NCBI GenBank assembly: GCA_005777405.1
Contig: SXMH01000143.1
Coordinates: 1-39,199, forward strand
DNA length: 39,199 nucleotides
From: Actinomycetota bacterium
Lineage (GTDB): Bacteria > Actinomycetota > Actinomycetes > Actinomycetales > Microbacteriaceae
Reading direction: 5' to 3'
The first letter of the stretch is position 1. Each line of letters begins with the position of its first letter. The position numbers and the translations under genes are program-made. The notes beneath the pieces were generated by a model, which was not told the origin of the DNA, searched no databases, and saw nothing but the letters and a program-made list of their open reading frames with translations. Shown here piece after piece: positions 30,415 through 38,047 of this stretch.

Positions 30415-32772
30415 ATGACCGCAGCACAGCACCCCGCCGACAGCCACGACATCATCCGCGTCGAGGGTGCCAACGAGAACAACCTCAAGAACGTCAGCGT
30501 CGACCTGCCCAAGCGCCGCCTCACGGTGTTCACGGGCGTCTCGGGCTCGGGCAAGTCGAGTCTTGTCTTCGGCACGATCGCCGCCGAGTCGCAGCGCATG
30601 ATCAACGAGACCTACAGCTCGTTCGTGCAGGGCTTCATGCCGAGTCTCGCTCGACCCGAGGTCGACAGCCTCGACGGCCTCACGACCGCGATCATCGTCG
30701 ATCAAGAGCGCATGGGGGCCAACTCGCGCTCGACGGTCGGCACTGCGACCGATGCCAACGCCATGCTGCGCATCCTGTTCTCGCGGCTCGGTCAGCCCTA
30801 CATCGGTTCGCCGAATGCCTTCTCGTTCAACATTCCGACGAGCCAGACGAGCGGCACGCGCACGAGCAGCACGGGCTCGACCTCCGTCATCGAGAACGAG
30901 ACCTACCTCGGGGGCATGTGCCCCCGCTGCGAGGGCATGGGGCGCGTCAACGACATCGATCTTGCTCAGCTCTTCGACGACTCGAAGTCACTACTCGACG
31001 GCGCGCTTACGATTCCCGGCTACACGGTCGACGGCTGGATGGTGCGCATCTTCACCGCATCGGGGTTCTTCGACCCGGCCAAGCCCATCCGCGATTTCAC
31101 TGATGCCGAGCGCCACGACTTTCTCTACAAAGAACCGGTCAAGGTCAAGATCGACAACATCAACATGACCTACGAGGGTCTCGTTCCGAAGATTCAGAAG
31201 TCGATGCTCTCGAAAGACGTGGATGCGCTGCAACCGCACATTCGCGCCTTCGTCGAACGCGCCGTCACCTTCACGCTGTGCCCCGAATGCGACGGTACGC
31301 GCTTGAACGCCGGTGCGCGGTCGTCAAAGATCGCCGGTATCAGCATCGCCGACGCCTGCGCGATGCAGATCAGCGACCTCGCCGACTGGGCTGCCTCGCT
31401 CGACGAGCCCTCAGTCGCGCCGTTGCTCGCGAACCTCCGGCGCCTGCTCGACTCGTTCGTGAACATCGGTCTCGGCTATCTCTCGCTCGACCGGCCATCG
31501 GGCACGCTCTCAGGTGGCGAGGCGCAACGCACCAAGATGATCCGCCACCTCGGTTCGTCGCTCACCGACGTCACGTACGTCTTCGACGAGCCCACGGTCG
31601 GCCTGCATCCGCACGATATTCAGCGCATGAACGAGTTGCTGCTGCGGTTGCGCGACAAGGGCAACACTGTGTTGGTAGTGGAGCACAAGCCTGAGGCCAT
31701 CGCCATCGCCGACCACGTGGTCGACCTCGGGCCCGGCGCGGGAACCGCCGGCGGAGAGATCGTCTTCGAGGGCACCATCGAAGGGCTGCGCGCCAGTGGC
31801 ACCCTCACCGGCAGGCACCTCGACGACCGTGCACAGCTGAAGAGCTCGGTGCGAGCATCCACGGGTGCTCTCGAAGTGCGCGGGGCGACGTCGCACAACC
31901 TGCAGAACGTAGACGTGGATGTTCCGCTTGGGGTGCTCGTTGTCGTCACAGGTGTCGCCGGCTCGGGCAAGAGCTCGCTCATCCACGGGTCGGTCGCGAC
32001 GCGCGACGGTGTCGTCTCGATCGACCAGGGCGCCATTCGCGGGTCGCGGCGCAGCAACCCGGCCACCTACACGGGCCTTCTCGACCCGATTCGCTCGGCG
32101 TTCGCGAAGGCGAATGGCGTGAAACCGGCCCTGTTCAGCGCCAACTCTGAGGGCGCCTGCCCGACATGCAACGGCAACGGGCTCATCTTCACCGACCTCG
32201 GGCCGATGGCCACGGTGTCGACCGTGTGCGAAGAGTGCGAAGGTCGGCGCTTTCAGGCGAGCGTGCTCGAGTACACGCTCGGCGGCAAGAACATCAGCGA
32301 GGTGCTCACGATGCCCGTCTCGGAGGCAGAGCAGTTCTTCGCCGCGGGCGACGCGAAGCTGCCGGCGGCGCACGCCATTCTCGATCGACTCGTCGACGTG
32401 GGGCTGGGGTACCTCAAGCTCGGCCAGCCGCTCACAACCCTCTCCGGCGGCGAGCGGCAGCGGCTCAAGCTCGCGACCCAGATGGGCGACAAGGGTGCGA
32501 TCTATGTGCTCGACGAACCGACGACCGGCCTGCACCTCGCCGACGTCGAGAACCTGCTCGGTCTGCTCGACCGCCTCGTCGACAGCGGCAAGTCAGTCAT
32601 CGTCATCGAGCACCACCAAGCGGTCATGGCGCACGCTGACTGGATCATCGACCTCGGCCCGGGCGCCGGCCACGACGGTGGCCGCGTCGTCTTCGAGGGC
32701 ACCCCGGCTGATCTCGTTGCAGGGCGGTCGACGCTCACCGGCCAGCACCTCGCAGAGTACGTCGGGGGTTAA
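30415..32772 (+). CDS. short UvrA paralogue (UvrA-like/DrrC-type ABC ATPase)
   Basis: A 785-residue soluble protein with two ABC ATPase halves. Walker A motifs are SGSGKSS with Lys47 and AGSGKSS with Lys519; signatures are LSGGEAQR and LSGGERQR; Walker B regions are [16 protein letters not shown] and [15 protein letters not shown]. Zinc-module cysteines are in CPRCEGMGR and CPECDGTR, and in CPTCNGNG and CEECEGRR. True UvrA has about 950 residues, so the region that carries UvrB-binding and part of the insertion domains is much reduced. Such paralogues have been linked to tolerance of DNA-binding drugs (DrrC) but many are uncharacterised. It is not the housekeeping uvrA. Its TAA stop lies in the loop of a G5/C5 hairpin. 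Confidence 0.9.
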   Translation: MTAAQHPADSHDIIRVEGANENNLKNVSVDLPKRRLTVFTGVSGSGKSSLVFGTIAAESQRMINETYSSFVQGFMPSLARPEVDSLDGLTTAIIVDQERMGANSRSTVGTATDANAMLRILFSRLGQPYIGSPNAFSFNIPTSQTSGTRTSSTGSTSVIENETYLGGMCPRCEGMGRVNDIDLAQLFDDSKSLLDGALTIPGYTVDGWMVRIFTASGFFDPAKPIRDFTDAERHDFLYKEPVKVKIDNINMTYEGLVPKIQKSMLSKDVDALQPHIRAFVERAVTFTLCPECDGTRLNAGARSSKIAGISIADACAMQISDLADWAASLDEPSVAPLLANLRRLLDSFVNIGLGYLSLDRPSGTLSGGEAQRTKMIRHLGSSLTDVTYVFDEPTVGLHPHDIQRMNELLLRLRDKGNTVLVVEHKPEAIAIADHVVDLGPGAGTAGGEIVFEGTIEGLRASGTLTGRHLDDRAQLKSSVRASTGALEVRGATSHNLQNVDVDVPLGVLVVVTGVAGSGKSSLIHGSVATRDGVVSIDQGAIRGSRRSNPATYTGLLDPIRSAFAKANGVKPALFSANSEGACPTCNGNGLIFTDLGPMATVSTVCEECEGRRFQASVLEYTLGGKNISEVLTMPVSEAEQFFAAGDAKLPAAHAILDRLVDVGLGYLKLGQPLTTLSGGERQRLKLATQMGDKGAIYVLDEPTTGLHLADVENLLGLLDRLVDSGKSVIVIEHHQAVMAHADWIIDLGPGAGHDGGRVVFEGTPADLVAGRSTLTGQHLAEYVGG

Positions 32773-32777
32773 CCCCC
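32764..32777 (+). terminator. short hairpin GGGGG-TTAA-CCCCC over the UvrA-like stop codon
   Basis: A five-pair stem whose loop holds the TAA stop. It differs by one base from the element at 8637-8650. Confidence 0.5.
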
Positions 32778-32801
32778 TCGCACCCCGTGCGGCTCAGGCC
32801 C

Positions 32802-32807
32802 TAGCCT
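32802..32807 (+). promoter_or_regulatory. -10 box (TAGCCT) before the 62-residue membrane protein gene
   Basis: Transcription would begin about 20 bases before the ATG, leaving a short leader with an AGGAGG site. No convincing -35 box is visible. Confidence 0.4.
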
Positions 32808-32833
32808 GAAGCCCCCACCACCAGGAGGATCAC

Positions 32834-33022
32834 ATGGCAGGCAAAGGCGTACAGAGCGCGGCTCCGCTCGGTTTCTTCGGGCTGCTCGCCTACATCGGCG
32901 CGGCGATCTACTTCATCGGTCAGAGCGACGGCAGTTTCTGGGGGGTCATCCTCGGGCTCCTCCAGGCCATCGTCTGGCCCGCCTACGCGGTCTACGGGGG
33001 GTTGACGGCACTGGCCGTCTGA
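32834..33022 (+). CDS. small hydrophobic membrane protein, 62 residues
   Basis: A two-helix membrane protein: LGFFGLLAYIGAAIYFIG and WGVILGLLQAIVWPAYAVYGGL, joined by the short loop QSDGSF. A strong AGGAGG lies seven bases before the ATG (32822-32827), which supports translation. No family name can be given with certainty; small proteins with this pattern are common in actinobacteria and are often induced in stress, but nothing here shows that. It appears to be a single gene. Confidence 0.75.
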   Translation: MAGKGVQSAAPLGFFGLLAYIGAAIYFIGQSDGSFWGVILGLLQAIVWPAYAVYGGLTALAV

Positions 33023-33031
33023 GATTCGCTC

Positions 33032-33060
33032 TTGTCCGGTCGCTGAACCGGGCCTAGCAT
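33032..33060 (+). promoter_or_regulatory. promoter of the membrane hydrolase gene (TTGTCC-N17-TAGCAT)
   Basis: TTGTCC (33032-33037) and TAGCAT (33055-33060) are 17 bp apart, the best sigma-A-type promoter by eye in this part. The leader of about 45 bases carries AAGGGGG before the ATG at 33112. Confidence 0.6.
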
Positions 33061-33111
33061 TCGGGGCAACCGGCCCGCTCAACGGGCTCGAACCCCGAAG
33101 GGGGTGCGGTG

Positions 33112-34950
33112 ATGGCCCCGACACCGGTTCGACAGTGGATGGTTCGAGTTCGCCGTGAGTCACGGCGTGACAGCGATTGCCCCGACGCTGCCGTGCTGCT
33201 CGTGCACGGCATGGGTGCGCAACAGTCGCGCGAGACTCTGTTCGAATGGGCAGACCCGCTGCTGCGACGCCTCGAATACCGCCTGGCGCCTCGAGAGCAG
33301 GCCGCCGATGTCGACGCCGCAGCGCCGTTGCGCATGCTCGACTACGCCACGAGCGCAGACGGGGAAGCGGCGATGCTCGCCGAGGTCTCGCGCGGGCGCG
33401 GGCACCCGCCATTTCGCATTCTGTTACGCGAAGCGCGGTGGTCAGAATCATTCTTGCCGCTGTCGCGACGAGAGGTCTTCAGCTGGGCCACTCGATTCTT
33501 GTGGAAGGCTCTGCGACGCACGCTCGTCTATATCTCGGGCGTGGTGGCCACTCGACTGACCCAACCCGAAGGCACGCCTCGTGCGGTGAGACTCATCGTG
33601 CGAATGCTCGTCGCGGTGGGGTGGATCGCCATCATCCCAGCGCTATGGCTTGTGTCGGCTGCGCTCGCGGTAGTGCTGACGCTCGCGCTCACGTTCTCCT
33701 CAGTGCTGCTGCTCGTGCCCATCATCCGTGACGCGGCAGCGACGACTCTGCTTGCTCTCGTGGAAGCCATCGGCGACCCGGCGGTGCTCGTCTCTCGGCC
33801 CGCACGCGCGGGCGCGATGCGACACCACGTAGCCGACTCGCTGCGCGCCTTGCGTGCCGACGCCGGACCGACGACCCCGGTCACCGTGATCGCCCACTCG
33901 CAAGGCGCCGCAATCGCAACCGAGGTGCTGTTCGCGGTTGGCGGGGAAACGAACGCGGTCGGATTGCTGCCGATGAGCAGCTCCCGAACGTCGCGCGACC
34001 CGCAGCCGATCAGCACGCTCGTGACTGTCGGCGCGGGGGTGAGCCTGCTGGGCAGCGGCTACACGCACGGCGGGCCCTTGCGCGGTCGCCCCATCGAGGC
34101 GTGGAGGCGCTCGCGCATGGCCGATCGGTGGATCAATATCTGGGCCACGTGGGACCCGATCTCTGCCGGCGCGATCGCCGACGATGACGCGGCCAGAACC
34201 ACCGCGACGCGGCGCGCGCGGGTGCAGGCGACGACAATTCGAGTCGGCTCAGAACACGGCATCGATGAGCGCCAGGTGCGCACGACTGCGAACCCCTTGA
34301 CCGACCATCAGAGCTACCCGACGAATGTGCCTGAGGTGATCGACCCGATCATCGACGCGGTGCTGGAGAGTGCCGGCGTGACCGTTGACGTCGACGCACG
34401 AGAGCACGACGCGACCCTGAGGTGGGCGAGGCTCGTGCGGCTGCACGGTCTCAATCGCATCGTCATCGCGGCCACAGGTCTCGCTGTGGCCTTCACGTCG
34501 GCGATCGCGAGCAGTTCCTTCGTCGCCCGCATCATCGATGTCGTCTCGACCTACGTCATCGATCTGCGCGAGCTGCTGAGCGGCCCACTGCTCTCGTGGC
34601 TCGCGCCATGGTTGTCGAATGCTGTGGTGCTGGTCATCGTGACGATCGCACTGCTCTGGTTCTCGAGCCGACTGCGGTCCGCGGTCGAGCGACGTGACGT
34701 GTGGCAGATCTCTGCCCGGTGGACGAGGTGGCTGGCAGCCCTGCACCTGCCTTTCACGATCGCGATCGGAGTCGCATCTTCGATCACTGCAGCGTTTGCG
34801 GTGCACCCGCTGTTGACGCAGGCGGCACCCGCGCCGACCCTGGCGGTGGGTCTCGGAGTGCTGCTCGTGTGGTCAGCGTCATTCGCGCTGGCGTTCGATG
34901 TGCCGCGGGTGCGAGCTGCACCGACGAACCCCTCCGCACTGGAGCGATGA
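33112..34950 (+). CDS. membrane protein with alpha/beta-hydrolase (lipase-like) domain
   Basis: A 612-residue protein. The hydrolase features are AAVLLVHGMGAQQSRE near residue 30 (oxyanion region) and VTVIAHSQGAAIATEVL near 260 (nucleophile elbow with Ser). Between them lie two or three membrane helices (near 160-205), and four more are in the C-terminal third (near 450-470, 505-525, 550-575 and 580-600). The fold split by membrane helices is uncommon and suggests an enzyme at the inner face of the membrane. An Asp/His pair of the triad cannot be assigned with certainty (WDPISAG and DHQSYP are candidates). AAGGGGG seven bases before ATG 33112 favours this start over GTG 33109. Confidence 0.75.
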   Translation: MAPTPVRQWMVRVRRESRRDSDCPDAAVLLVHGMGAQQSRETLFEWADPLLRRLEYRLAPREQAADVDAAAPLRMLDYATSADGEAAMLAEVSRGRGHPPFRILLREARWSESFLPLSRREVFSWATRFLWKALRRTLVYISGVVATRLTQPEGTPRAVRLIVRMLVAVGWIAIIPALWLVSAALAVVLTLALTFSSVLLLVPIIRDAAATTLLALVEAIGDPAVLVSRPARAGAMRHHVADSLRALRADAGPTTPVTVIAHSQGAAIATEVLFAVGGETNAVGLLPMSSSRTSRDPQPISTLVTVGAGVSLLGSGYTHGGPLRGRPIEAWRRSRMADRWINIWATWDPISAGAIADDDAARTTATRRARVQATTIRVGSEHGIDERQVRTTANPLTDHQSYPTNVPEVIDPIIDAVLESAGVTVDVDAREHDATLRWARLVRLHGLNRIVIAATGLAVAFTSAIASSSFVARIIDVVSTYVIDLRELLSGPLLSWLAPWLSNAVVLVIVTIALLWFSSRLRSAVERRDVWQISARWTRWLAALHLPFTIAIGVASSITAAFAVHPLLTQAAPAPTLAVGLGVLLVWSASFALAFDVPRVRAAPTNPSALER

Positions 34951-34993
34951 TCCGCTTCAGCAGTCGACGTCGAGTGCCGATGAGGCCGGCGGT

Positions 34994-35596
34994 TCAGTGC
35001 GCGAAGAGCACCTTGAGCACCACGACAACCGCGCTCGCGAGGGCGAGGGCGAAGCCGCCCGACAACGTTCTCCAGGTGGGTGTGCGGCGGTTGAGCCGCT
35101 CGACGAGAAAGCCCATGAGCGCCAATCGCACCACCACCCACACCGCTGCCGCCACTTGCGAGGCCTGCGTCGGCACGACGTTGAGCACGGCAGACAGCAG
35201 AATCACCGAGGGCACCACGCCCGACCACAGGATGGGTGCTGCGTCGCGCATCTCATCGGCGATGTGCCCGTGGTGCTCACCACGCCGTCGGCCCAACTGC
35301 TGGCCGACATCCTGCGCAATGATGTGGGCGCCGTAGGTCGTGAGCGTGGTGATGAGCACGATCAGGGCCGCCTCGCCGGCGGCGATGGTCTTGCCGGTGG
35401 CGACGACGATCGCTGCGAGCACGAGAATGTTGCCGTACACATAGGCAGCAAGGCGCAAGCGCAATCGCTCGATCGTGAGGTTCTCGCCGGGGCGGGCGAT
35501 CATCCAGCCCGGCATGCGGGGCGTCTGCACGACCGTTTCGGCGGGAAGCTCACCCTCAGCGGCGACTCCTGCGTCTGAGCCCGCGGGCGCGGTCAC
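34994..35596 (-). CDS. hypothetical multi-pass membrane protein
   Basis: A 200-residue protein. After a short Ala/Gly/Glu-rich N-terminus and RMPGWMIARPGENLTIERLRLRL come about five membrane helices: YVYGNILVLAAIVVATG, ALIVLITTLTTYGAHIIAQ, PILWSGVVPSVILLSAVLNVV, AAAVWVVVRLALMGFLVE and FALALASAVVVVLKVLFA. No family is recognised. The GTG at 35596 is chosen because it lies two bases after the stop of the Dabb gene on the same strand; there is no clear ribosome binding site, so it may depend on translation of that gene. Confidence 0.72.
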   Translation of the reverse strand: MTAPAGSDAGVAAEGELPAETVVQTPRMPGWMIARPGENLTIERLRLRLAAYVYGNILVLAAIVVATGKTIAAGEAALIVLITTLTTYGAHIIAQDVGQQLGRRRGEHHGHIADEMRDAAPILWSGVVPSVILLSAVLNVVPTQASQVAAAVWVVVRLALMGFLVERLNRRTPTWRTLSGGFALALASAVVVVLKVLFAH

Positions 35597-35598
35597 GC

Positions 35599-35898
35599 TC
35601 AGACCGAGTAGTCGACGACCGCGCGCTCGCCCACGACGCCGCGAATCCATGCCGCAGCTTCGAGGTGTGCGGGGTGCGCCTGGTATGCCTCGAGCGCCGC
35701 GTTGTCGTCGTGCTCCGAGACCAGAGCGACATCCCAATGCCCATCGACGAGCCCGAGATCACGGTCGACTCGAAGGCTCTGGATGCCCGGAATCTCGCTC
35801 TGCAGCGCCTCGAGCCGCTCGGCAATGCCGCGTGCGTCGTCGCGTCGCTGCGTCTCGTCGTCGGCGACCAGGGTCCACAGCACGATGTGTCGAATCAT
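35599..35898 (-). CDS. Dabb-family protein (stress-responsive A/B barrel)
   Basis: A 99-residue protein of the dimeric alpha/beta barrel type. The opening MIRHIVLWTLVADDETQ, the helix ERLEALQSEIPGIQSLRVDRDLGL, the strand WDVALVSEHDDNAALEAYQAHPAH and the ending RAVVDYSV are the full Dabb pattern. Family members include plant stress proteins and olivetolic acid cyclase; the bacterial role is usually unknown. TACAGT six bases before the ATG gives a leaderless transcript. It leads a two-gene unit with the membrane protein that follows. Confidence 0.9.
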   Translation of the reverse strand: MIRHIVLWTLVADDETQRRDDARGIAERLEALQSEIPGIQSLRVDRDLGLVDGHWDVALVSEHDDNAALEAYQAHPAHLEAAAWIRGVVGERAVVDYSV

Positions 35899-35910
35899 GT
35901 CGTCACTGTA
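35899..35910 (-). promoter_or_regulatory. leaderless -10 box (TACAGT) of the Dabb gene
   Basis: On the minus strand TACAGT is followed by GACGAC and the ATG at 35898. It is back to back with the pst promoter region. Confidence 0.6.
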
Positions 35911-35956
35911 TCGCCGTTGAAGGCCTGCCGAGGAGTTCGCGCGCTCCTCGGAATCG

Positions 35957-35978
35957 GTTCACTCTCCGTTCACTTAGA
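35957..35978 (+). promoter_or_regulatory. PHO box: two 11-bp direct repeats GTTCACTnnnn
   Basis: GTTCACTCTCC (35957-35967) and GTTCACTTAGA (35968-35978) are adjacent 11-base units with seven identical leading bases. This is the layout of PhoP-binding PHO boxes in Streptomyces and relatives. Its place about 100 bases before pstS supports control by phosphate through PhoP. Confidence 0.85.
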
Positions 35979-36004
35979 CGCTCTTCTATGGGTCACGTCT
36001 CATA

Positions 36005-36029
36005 GACAAGCGTCTATCTGACAAGCGTC
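36005..36029. repeat. direct repeat of GACAAGCGTC before pstS
   Basis: Identical 10-mers at 36005-36014 and 36020-36029, 15 bases apart. The first overlaps AGCGTCTA (36009-36016), which is the inverted copy of TAGACGCT (35975-35982) at the end of the PHO box. The role is unknown. Confidence 0.6.
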
Positions 36030-36043
36030 CTCTCACATCAGCC

Positions 36044-36059
36044 CGGGGCGGGAGCCCCG
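36044..36059 (+). other. leader hairpin CGGGGC-GGGA-GCCCCG before the pstS ribosome binding site
   Basis: A six-pair stem closed by a GNRA-type tetraloop lies four bases before AAGGAGA (36064-36070). It could stabilise the mRNA 5' end or affect ribosome access. It is too short to call a riboswitch. Confidence 0.5.
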
Positions 36060-36076
36060 ATAGAAGGAGAACCCCC

Positions 36077-37039
36077 ATGTCCCGCATCAAGTTCACCGGC
36101 ATCACGGTGGCGGCCGTCGCGACCGCTCTCGTGCTCTCGGCATGTGGTGGCCAGTCCACCGAGGCAGGCACCGACGAAGACGGCGGCGCGACCGGCGCTG
36201 TCGTGGCCGACGGCTCGTCGACCGTCGCGCCCCTGACCGAGGCCGCCGCGGACGCGTTCCGCGACGTCGAGCCCGGCATCAACGTGACGGTCGCCACTTC
36301 GGGCACCGGTGGCGGATTCGCCGCATTCTGCGCCGGCGAGACCGACATCTCGAACGCATCGCGCAGCATCTCCGACGAGGAGATCGCCACGTGCGAGGAG
36401 AACGGCATCGAGTTCACCGAGATCATCATGGCGAACGACGGCCTTTCGGTCATCGTGCCGCTCGAGAACGACTGGGCCGAGTGCCTCACGGTGGACCAGC
36501 TCGCCACGATGTGGAGCCCCGAGTCTGAGGGCAGCGTCACCAACTGGAACCAGATCGACCCCTCGTTCCCTGACGTACCGCTGGCGCTCTTCGGCGCAGG
36601 TACCGACTCCGGCACCTTCGACTACTTCACCGACGCGGTGAACGGCGAAGAGGGCGCGATCCGCACCGACTACAGCCCGTCTGAAGACGACAACATCACG
36701 ATCCAGGGTGTCACCGGTGAGGCCGGCGGCGTCGGCTTCCTCGGCCTCAGCTACGTCGCCGAGAACGCTGACGTGCTGCGTGGCGTCGCGATTGACGGTG
36801 GCGCTGGTTGCGTCGAGGCGAATGTCGAGACCGTGCAGGACGGCACCTACACGCCGCTCAGCCGCCCGCTCTTCATCTACGTGGCCAACACCTCGTACAC
36901 CGAGAACGCAGCCGTCAAGACCTTCGTCGACTTCTACGTCGCCGAGGCCGCCTCGATCGCCGAGGCCGCTGTGTTCGTGCCGCTGACTGACGAGCAGATT
37001 CAGGTCGCGACCGACGAGCTCGCGTCGCTCGCTGGCTAA
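36077..37039 (+). CDS. pstS: phosphate ABC transporter substrate-binding lipoprotein
   Basis: A 320-residue lipoprotein that captures phosphate outside the cell. The signal peptide ends in ALVLSAC, with the lipid-modified Cys near residue 23, followed by an acidic Gly/Asp-rich linker. Phosphate-binding segments are VADGSSTVAPLTEA, TSGTGGGF, DISNASRSIS and FGAGTDSGTFDYFTDAV, all intact. Length and motifs are normal for the short PstS form. AAGGAGA lies seven bases before the ATG. It is the first gene of pstSCAB, behind a PHO box, so it is expected to be induced when phosphate is scarce. Confidence 0.97.
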   Translation: MSRIKFTGITVAAVATALVLSACGGQSTEAGTDEDGGATGAVVADGSSTVAPLTEAAADAFRDVEPGINVTVATSGTGGGFAAFCAGETDISNASRSISDEEIATCEENGIEFTEIIMANDGLSVIVPLENDWAECLTVDQLATMWSPESEGSVTNWNQIDPSFPDVPLALFGAGTDSGTFDYFTDAVNGEEGAIRTDYSPSEDDNITIQGVTGEAGGVGFLGLSYVAENADVLRGVAIDGGAGCVEANVETVQDGTYTPLSRPLFIYVANTSYTENAAVKTFVDFYVAEAASIAEAAVFVPLTDEQIQVATDELASLAG

Positions 37040-37090
37040 GCAGCCGCACCCTTCACGAACACCCACTACACAAAGGAGAGAGTGCACGCG

Positions 37091-38047
37091 ATGAGCAGCA
37101 CACTCACCCCCACGGGCGGCTCGGCGATCACGCCGGGCCGCCCCGCGGTGTCCCTCCGCTCGATGCGGCCTCGCTACGGCGAGATGGCTGTGCGGTTGAT
37201 CTTCCGCATCGCGGCCTGGATCACCATCGTCATCACGATCGGCATCGTCATTGCCTTGCTCGAGCCTTCGCTCGAGTTCTTCGCCGAAGTTCCGCTCGGC
37301 GACTTTCTCTTCGGTGATCGCTGGGCGCCGCGCTTCGCCGATGCATCGTTCGGCGTACTGCCCCTCGTGAGCGCCACTGCCTGGACGACGGTCATTGCGT
37401 TGATTGTCGCGATCCCACTCGGTCTCGGCGCTGCCGTCTTCCTTTCCGAGTACGCCAGCTCTGGCGTGCGCAAGGTGCTCAAGCCGATTCTCGAGATCCT
37501 CGCGGGCATCCCCACCGTCGTCTACGGTCTCTTCGCGCTCCAGTTCGTGCAGTCGACCGTCTTTCGCGATTGGCTGCAGCTCGAGACTGGCGCGTTCAGC
37601 GTGCTGGCGGCAGGCCTCGTCATGGGCGTCATGATCATTCCCACTATCGCGTCGATCAGCGAAGACTCGATGTCTGCAGTGCCGCTCGGCATGAGACAAG
37701 GTTCGGCCGCCCTCGGTGCCAACAAGATGCAGACCACGTTGCGTGTCGTCTTCCCGGCCGCACTCTCCGGCATCATCGCCGCCATCGTTCTGGGAGTCTC
37801 CCGCGCCGTCGGCGAAACCATGATCGTGGCGATCGCGGCTGGTAGCCAGGCGCGTATCGTCGGCGGACCTCTCGAGCAGGGTCAGACCATGACGGGCTTC
37901 ATCGCCAATGCAGCGCTGGGAGATTCGCGGGTCGGGTCGATCGAGTACAACACCCTCTTCGCCGTGGGACTTCTTCTCTTCGCTATCACTCTTGTCATCA
38001 ATGCGATCGCGATCCAGATCGTTCGACGCTACCGGGAGGCGTACTGA
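37091..38047 (+). CDS. pstC: phosphate ABC transporter permease
   Basis: A 318-residue inner-membrane subunit with six helices: an N-terminal one near residues 30-55 and the five-helix BPD transport core after it. The coupling loop with the EAA-type motif is MRQGSAALGANKMQTTLRVVFPAALSGI. ASFGVLPLVSATAWTTVIALIVAIPLG and LAGIPTVVYGLFAL are characteristic of PstC. The start is uncertain: ATG 37091 is 12 bases after AGGAG, while GTG 37082 is only 3 bases after it and would add MHA. The stop overlaps the pstA start by one base (TGATG). Confidence 0.95.
   Translation: MSSTLTPTGGSAITPGRPAVSLRSMRPRYGEMAVRLIFRIAAWITIVITIGIVIALLEPSLEFFAEVPLGDFLFGDRWAPRFADASFGVLPLVSATAWTTVIALIVAIPLGLGAAVFLSEYASSGVRKVLKPILEILAGIPTVVYGLFALQFVQSTVFRDWLQLETGAFSVLAAGLVMGVMIIPTIASISEDSMSAVPLGMRQGSAALGANKMQTTLRVVFPAALSGIIAAIVLGVSRAVGETMIVAIAAGSQARIVGGPLEQGQTMTGFIANAALGDSRVGSIEYNTLFAVGLLLFAITLVINAIAIQIVRRYREAY

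Noticed and set aside
30415-32772. Housekeeping uvrA
   Set aside because: The protein is about 170 residues shorter than UvrA and has the divergent first half of DrrC-like paralogues.
36044-36059. Riboswitch before pstS
   Set aside because: A single six-pair hairpin with a tetraloop is too small, and no known riboswitch motif is seen.
36038-37699. 553-codon minus-strand frame opposite pstS and pstC
   Set aside because: Shadow of two certain genes; rich in Arg, Asp, His and Gly with no recognisable segment.
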